Below are positions 60,000-64,000 of a stretch of DNA of 64,000 nucleotides, one piece after another. The stretch is taken from assembly GCA_018261615.1 (NCBI GenBank), contig JAGTSE010000001.1:124001-188000 (forward strand). Direction: 5' to 3'. The notes beneath the pieces are model-generated. The model worked only from the letters and a program-made list of their open reading frames with translations. It was not told the origin of the DNA and did not search any database. This DNA is from Pseudomonadota bacterium (GTDB lineage: Bacteria; Pseudomonadota; Gammaproteobacteria; Enterobacterales; Enterobacteriaceae). Position 1 is the first letter of the stretch. Each line of letters begins with the position of its first letter. A program made the position numbers and the translations under genes.

Positions 60000-61112
60000 A
60001 TGAGCGCGGGAAGCCCGAAATTCACCGTAAGCCGTATTGCGGCATTGTCACTGGTTTCGCTGTGGCTGGCAGGGTGTTCAAATTCCACTAATGCTCCGGC
60101 CCCGGTCAGTTCTGTTGGCGGTAATGCCAGTTCAAATTCCAGTTCCGGAATGTTGATCACGCCTCCGCCAAAACTTGGTACATCATCGCAGCAGCAAATT
60201 CAGCCTGTACATCGCCCGAACGCACAGCCAACGCAGATTCAGCCGGTGGCACAGACGCCTGTTGAAACCGTTAATGGGCACATTGTCTATAACCGCCAGT
60301 ACGGCAATATTCCCAAAGGCAGCTATACCGGCGGTAGTACCTACATGGTGAAACGTGGCGATACACTATTTTATATCGCGTGGATTACCGGGAACGATTT
60401 TCGTGATCTGGCGCAGCGTAATAATGTCGCCGCGCCTTATAACCTTGAAGTCGGGCAAACGTTGCAGGTGGGTAATGCATCCGGAACGCCAATTACGGGT
60501 GGAAATGCCATTACGCAGGCTGATGCGTCAGCACAAGGAATAGTCTCAAAACCTGCACAAAATTCCAGCGTAGTGGTTGCTTCGAAACCGACAATTACGT
60601 ATTCTGAAGATTCAGGTGAACAAAGTGCTAACAAAATGTTGCCGAACAACAAGCCTGCGACAACCATCACAGCGCCTGTTACGGCACCTTCTGTAAGCTC
60701 AACCGAACCGACTGCCAGCAGTACATCAACCAGCTCGCCGATAGCTTCATGGCGCTGGCCGACTGAGGGCAAAGTTATCGACAACTTCTCTGCTACCGAA
60801 GGTGGCAATAAAGGTGTTGATATCTCCGGTAGCAAAGGACAGGCTATTGTCGCGACCGCAGATGGGCGCGTTGTATATGCCGGTAACGCGCTGCGCGGTT
60901 ACGGTAATTTGATCATCATAAAACATAACGATGATTACCTGAGTGCCTACGCCCATAACGACACAATGCTGGTCCGGGAACAACAAGAAGTTAAGGCGGG
61001 GCAAAAAATAGCTACCATGGGTAGTACCGGAACCAGTTCTACACGCTTGCATTTTGAAATTCGTTACAAGGGGAAATCCGTTAACCCGCTGCGCTATTTG
61101 CCGCAGCGATAA
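60000..61112 (+). CDS. nlpD: Murein hydrolase activator NlpD
   Basis: NlpD is an outer-membrane lipoprotein that activates AmiC at the septum. It has 370 residues (379 in E. coli). The lipobox is LWLAGC (Cys26). A LysM domain (about 115-160, [20 protein letters not shown]) precedes a degenerate M23 peptidase domain at the C-terminus ([22 protein letters not shown], ending LRYLPQR). The Gln/Pro-rich linker near residues 60-85 is shorter than in E. coli. The main rpoS promoter is known to lie inside nlpD in E. coli. Confidence 0.96.
   Translation: MSAGSPKFTVSRIAALSLVSLWLAGCSNSTNAPAPVSSVGGNASSNSSSGMLITPPPKLGTSSQQQIQPVHRPNAQPTQIQPVAQTPVETVNGHIVYNRQYGNIPKGSYTGGSTYMVKRGDTLFYIAWITGNDFRDLAQRNNVAAPYNLEVGQTLQVGNASGTPITGGNAITQADASAQGIVSKPAQNSSVVVASKPTITYSEDSGEQSANKMLPNNKPATTITAPVTAPSVSSTEPTASSTSTSSPIASWRWPTEGKVIDNFSATEGGNKGVDISGSKGQAIVATADGRVVYAGNALRGYGNLIIIKHNDDYLSAYAHNDTMLVREQQEVKAGQKIATMGSTGTSSTRLHFEIRYKGKSVNPLRYLPQR
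61051..61079 (+). promoter_or_regulatory. Probable sRNA-pairing segment of the rpoS leader
   Basis: ATTTTGAAATTCGTTACAAG and the following GGGAAATCC match the E. coli rpoS leader stretch paired by DsrA, RprA and ArcZ. It is also coding sequence at the end of nlpD. The function here is inferred from identity with the E. coli segment as I recall it. Confidence 0.6.
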
Positions 61113-61235
61113 ATCGGTGCAAGGTTATTGAAGGCTCCCCATAGAGCCGTTGCTGTGCGCGCAGATGCCGCTGCAACGGGCGCAATGAGGTGTTTTCAGG
61201 AGCTTTGCTCAGGGATCACGGGTAGGAGCCACCTT
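61113..61235 (+). promoter_or_regulatory. Extended nlpD-rpoS intergenic leader
   Basis: This gap is 123 nt, about twice the 62-63 nt I recall for E. coli K-12. The proximal end AGGGATCACGGGTAGGAGCC is conserved. The extra part contains CCGTTGC (61147-61153) and GCAACGG (61173-61179), which can pair into a hairpin. Confidence 0.6.
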
Positions 61236-62228
61236 ATGAATCAGAATACGCTGAAAGTTCATGATTTAAATGAAGACGCGGAATTTGATGAAAACGGAGC
61301 AGAGGTTTTTGACGAAAAAGCCTTAGTAGAAGAGGAACCCAGTGATAACGACCTGGCTGAAGAGGAGCTGTTATCGCAGGGGGCAACCCAGCGTGTATTA
61401 GATGCTACTCAGCTGTACCTTGGGGAAATTGGGTATTCCCCACTATTAACGGCCGAAGAAGAGGTCTATTTTGCACGCCGCGCATTACGTGGTGATGTCG
61501 CTTCCCGCCGTCGCATGATCGAAAGTAACCTGCGTCTGGTGGTTAAGATTGCCCGTCGTTACAGTAATCGTGGTCTGGCGTTGCTGGATCTGATTGAAGA
61601 AGGGAATCTGGGGCTGATCCGTGCCGTTGAGAAATTTGACCCTGAACGTGGGTTCCGTTTTTCAACGTATGCGACCTGGTGGATTCGTCAGACCATTGAG
61701 CGGGCGATTATGAACCAAACCCGCACCATTCGTCTGCCAATCCACATTGTTAAAGAGCTGAACGTCTATTTGCGTACCGCGCGTGAGTTGTCCCATAAGC
61801 TGGACCACGAACCGAGTGCGGAAGAGATAGCTGAACGGCTGGACAAACCGGTTGACGATGTAAGCCGTATGCTGCGTCTCAACGAGCGCATTACCTCAGT
61901 CGATACGCCGTTAGGCGGAGATTCTGAAAAAGCGCTGCTGGATATCCTGGCCGATGAGAAAGACAACGGTCCGGAAGACACCACGCAAGACAATGATATG
62001 AAACAAAGCATTGTCAAATGGCTGTTCGAACTGAACGCCAAACAGCGTGAAGTGCTGGCGCGTCGTTTCGGTCTGCTGGGGTACGAAGCTGCGACACTGG
62101 AAGATGTGGGCCGTGAAATTGGTCTCACTCGCGAACGTGTTCGTCAGATTCAGGTTGAAGGTCTGCGTCGTTTGCGCGAAATCCTGCAAACGCAAGGGCT
62201 GAATATCGAAGCGCTGTTCCGCGAATAA
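61236..62228 (+). CDS. rpoS: RNA polymerase sigma factor RpoS (sigma-38)
   Basis: RpoS is the stationary-phase and general stress sigma factor. It has 330 residues, as in E. coli. Region 1.2 contains [20 protein letters not shown]; regions 2.1-2.4 contain [19 protein letters not shown] and [19 protein letters not shown]; region 4.2 contains [20 protein letters not shown]. It is full-length, with no sign of the frequent rpoS loss mutations. ATG 61236 follows TAGGAGCC. Confidence 0.98.
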   Translation: MNQNTLKVHDLNEDAEFDENGAEVFDEKALVEEEPSDNDLAEEELLSQGATQRVLDATQLYLGEIGYSPLLTAEEEVYFARRALRGDVASRRRMIESNLRLVVKIARRYSNRGLALLDLIEEGNLGLIRAVEKFDPERGFRFSTYATWWIRQTIERAIMNQTRTIRLPIHIVKELNVYLRTARELSHKLDHEPSAEEIAERLDKPVDDVSRMLRLNERITSVDTPLGGDSEKALLDILADEKDNGPEDTTQDNDMKQSIVKWLFELNAKQREVLARRFGLLGYEAATLEDVGREIGLTRERVRQIQVEGLRRLREILQTQGLNIEALFRE

Positions 62229-62244
62229 GCATGTTTTCAAGCCA

Positions 62245-62276
62245 AAAGGGCCGCTCGTATACGACGCGGCCTTTTT
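62245..62276 (+). terminator. Rho-independent terminator after rpoS
   Basis: GGCCGC (62249-62254) and GCGGCC (62266-62271), with an inner TCGTATACGA self-complementary loop, are preceded by AAAA and followed by TTTTCTTTT. Confidence 0.85.
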
Positions 62277-62287
62277 CTTTTCTGCTG

Positions 62288-62698
62288 TTACGCTTTATCC
62301 ATCATTTTTCTGATTAGTGCTGAAAAAGCTGTCTGCTCTTCGGTGCTCAGACGGCCAAGAAACGCCTGATCCACGCCATTACCGACAGGGACACTGCTTG
62401 CCAGCAGCGTTTCTCCTTCTTGCGTCAAATAGATAAACCGCCGACGCTTATCCGCCGGATCGTTTTCCCGCCGTACTAATCCCCGGCTCTCCATACGGCT
62501 CAGCATCTCCGCCAGCGTCGCCTTGGTACTGACAGCTACCTCTGTTAACGCAACTTGCTCAATGCCTGGGTTTTCTGCAATTGAGCGCATCACTGCATAT
62601 TGCGGCTTAGTTAACTCGGGCAGCGCTTGCTGCCACTGCGCGGTATGCTGTTGAAAAAGCTGACGTAGCAGGTGAAATGCTTCGTTCCTTAATTTCAT
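62288..62698 (-). CDS. MarR-family regulator of the decarboxylase operon
   Basis: This is a 136-residue MarR/SlyA-type winged-helix regulator: core HTH VALTEVAVSTKATLAEMLSR, wing RRENDPADKRRRFIYLT. It is divergent from the UbiX-like gene at 62868, which places it as the likely repressor of the decarboxylase genes, relieved by a phenolic acid. Related regulator-decarboxylase pairs beside rpoS or mutS are known in other enterobacteria. The ligand is unknown. Confidence 0.88.
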   Translation of the reverse strand: MKLRNEAFHLLRQLFQQHTAQWQQALPELTKPQYAVMRSIAENPGIEQVALTEVAVSTKATLAEMLSRMESRGLVRRENDPADKRRRFIYLTQEGETLLASSVPVGNGVDQAFLGRLSTEEQTAFSALIRKMMDKA

Positions 62699-62831
62699 TA
62701 GCGCTCTCCATCATGATCCTATTCTTATCATAGCGGCTTCTGCGCTGCTTTATAACGATCGTCAGTTTCACTTTTCGTGCTGCAACGTTTTGGGTGACTT
62801 GTCAGGATCATTTTGCAGGCGTACATTATTT

Positions 62832-62851
62832 TATAATGTTCGTATACGAAC
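62832..62851 (+). promoter_or_regulatory. -10 element with overlapping palindromic operator
   Basis: TATAAT (62832-62837) is directly followed by the perfect 14-bp palindrome GTTCGTATACGAAC (62838-62851), 16 bp before the UbiX-like start. A repressor bound here would block transcription start. The divergent MarR protein is the natural candidate. No clear -35 was found. Confidence 0.65.
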
Positions 62852-62867
62852 GATATTGAGGTGGTGA

Positions 62868-63461
62868 ATGAAGCTGATTGTGGGAATGACCGGTGCGACG
62901 GGCGCGCCATTGGCGGTTGCACTGTTGCAGGCATTGCAGCAGATGCCGCAGGTAGAAACGCATCTGGTGATGTCAAAATGGGCAAAAACGACCATTGAAC
63001 TGGAAACCCCATTTAGCCCGCGTGAGGTTGCTGCGCTGGCGGATCATTGCCATAACCCGGCGGATCAAGCGGCGATAATCTCCTCCGGATCGTTTCATAC
63101 CGACGGCATGATCGTCATTCCATGCAGTATGAAAACGCTCGCGGGCATTCGCGCAGGCTATGCCGAAGGGCTGGTGGGACGCGCCGCCGATGTGGTGCTA
63201 AAAGAGGGACGCAAGCTGGTGCTGGTACCGCGTGAAACGCCGCTGAGCGCCATCCATCTGGAAAATATGCTCGCCTTATCCCGCTTGGGCGTCGCCATGG
63301 TTCCGCCGATGCCCGCCTATTACAACCACCCACAAACGATTGACGACGTCACGCTGCATATTGTCGCTCGCGTGCTGGATCAGTTCGGTCTTTCGCTGCC
63401 GCAGGCGAAGCGCTGGGGTGGTTTGCAGGCGGCACAGGATTATTCACAGGAGAATGCATAA
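62868..63461 (+). CDS. UbiX-type flavin prenyltransferase (subunit B of hydroxyarylate decarboxylase)
   Basis: This 197-residue UbiX/Pad1-family protein makes prenylated FMN for the UbiD-type decarboxylase encoded next. The FMN-binding start is LIVGMTGATGAPLAVALLQA. Conserved IPCSMKTLAGIRAGYAEGL and LVPRETPLSAIHLENM follow. It corresponds to KpdB/EcdB-type proteins of non-oxidative hydroxyarylic acid decarboxylases rather than to the ubiquinone enzyme, judging by its partner gene. A GAGGTGGTG stretch precedes the ATG. Confidence 0.92.
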   Translation: MKLIVGMTGATGAPLAVALLQALQQMPQVETHLVMSKWAKTTIELETPFSPREVAALADHCHNPADQAAIISSGSFHTDGMIVIPCSMKTLAGIRAGYAEGLVGRAADVVLKEGRKLVLVPRETPLSAIHLENMLALSRLGVAMVPPMPAYYNHPQTIDDVTLHIVARVLDQFGLSLPQAKRWGGLQAAQDYSQENA

Positions 63462-64000
63462 TGGCTTTTGATGATTTACGCAGTTTTTTACATGCGCTGG
63501 ACGAGCAAGGACAGTTGCTGAAAATCAGTGAAGAGGTGAATGCCGAGCCGGATTTGGCCGCCGCCGCGAACGCGACCGGCCGCATTGGTGAAGGCGCCCC
63601 TGCACTGTGGTTCGATAATATCAGCGGTTTTGTTGATGCCCGCGTCACGATGAACACTATCGGTTCCTGGCAGAACCACGCGATTTCACTGGGATTACCG
63701 CCGAACACGCCGGTTAAGCAGCAGATTGACGAATTTATCCGTCGCTGGGATAAGTTCCCGGTAGCCCCGGAACGTCGCGACAATCCGCCGTGGGCGGAGA
63801 ACAGTGTCGATGGAGATGACATCAATCTGTTCTATATTTTGCCGCTGTTCCGTCTGAACGATGGCGATGGCGGTTTCTATCTTGATAAAGCCTGCGTTGT
63901 TTCCCGCGATCCGCTCGATCCCGATCACTTTGGCAAACAGAACGTCGGCATCTACCGCATGGAAGTGAAGGGCAAACGCAAACTTGGCCTGCAACCGGTG
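63461..64000 (+). CDS. UbiD-type hydroxyarylate decarboxylase, 5' part (cut by window edge)
   Basis: The first 180 codons of a UbiD-family decarboxylase are visible (family length about 475). The start is MAFDDLRSFLHALDEQGQLL, with later KISEEVNAEPDLAAAANATG and FYLDKACVVSRDPLDPDHFG, the prFMN/metal-binding region. The ATG overlaps the stop of the UbiX-like gene by 1 bp, so the two are coupled. Likely substrates are 4-hydroxybenzoate, protocatechuate or vanillate (KpdC/EcdC-like). A small third subunit (KpdD-like) would be expected beyond the window. Confidence 0.9.
   Translation, partial: MAFDDLRSFLHALDEQGQLLKISEEVNAEPDLAAAANATGRIGEGAPALWFDNISGFVDARVTMNTIGSWQNHAISLGLPPNTPVKQQIDEFIRRWDKFPVAPERRDNPPWAENSVDGDDINLFYILPLFRLNDGDGGFYLDKACVVSRDPLDPDHFGKQNVGIYRMEVKGKRKLGLQPV

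Overview
This window is a piece of enterobacterial core chromosome, almost fully coding, close in gene content to Escherichia coli but not E. coli itself. The backbone is the lysA-galR-aas-lplT-tas-mutH-rppH-ptsP-lgt-thyA-recC-ptrA-recB-recD-argA-amiC-mltA-csdAE-gcvA-fuc-cys-ftsB-ispDF-truD-surE-pcm-nlpD-rpoS neighbourhood. The extra cysG copy in front of cysDNC and the hydroxyarylate decarboxylase genes beside rpoS point towards a Klebsiella/Enterobacter/Kosakonia-type organism. The genus is an inference. No prophage, insertion sequence or CRISPR array is visible.

Layout: (1) 1-5.4 kb: the 3' part of lysA, a decayed LacI-type regulator, and an accessory beta-glucoside cassette (PTS EIIC, 6-phospho-beta-glucosidase, GntR regulator, GNAT acetyltransferase) lying between lysA and galR. 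(2) 5.4-12.7 kb: galR, the tandem sRNA genes omrB and omrA, aas-lplT (lysophospholipid repair), tas, ygdR and the TerC-like gene ygdQ. (3) 12.7-20.7 kb: mutH, a 680-bp DnaA-box-bearing intergenic region, rppH-ptsP, lgt-thyA, and the minor-pilin genes ppdA-ppdB-ygdB-ppdC. (4) 20.7-32.5 kb: recC-ptrA-recB-recD, overlapping and co-oriented. (5) 32.5-42.6 kb: argA with two ARG boxes, amiC, two initiator tRNA genes, mltA, tcdA/csdE/csdA, a ygdI gene whose normal start codon is missing, the sRNA gcvB divergent from gcvA, ygdD and rlmM. (6) 42.6-49.6 kb: L-fucose catabolism, fucPIKUR divergent from fucA, without fucO. (7) 49.7-55.8 kb: iap, then cysG-cysD-cysN-cysC (siroheme synthesis plus sulfate activation) and ygbE. 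(8) 55.9-62.3 kb: ftsB-ispD-ispF-truD-surE-pcm-nlpD-rpoS. (9) 62.3-64 kb: a MarR regulator divergent from a UbiX-like and a (truncated) UbiD-like gene, for decarboxylation of phenolic acids.

Most genes are familiar, and I see no convincing wholly new system. The points worth a second look are: the beta-glucoside cassette with its decayed LacI gene and repeated operator-like sites; the missing ygdI start codon; the direct fucA-iap junction, which in E. coli K-12 is interrupted by tens of kilobases that include essential genes; DnaA boxes and a palindrome between mutH and rppH; an extended rpoS leader; an Asn/Gln repeat tail on FtsB; and a perfect palindrome overlapping the start region of the decarboxylase operon.
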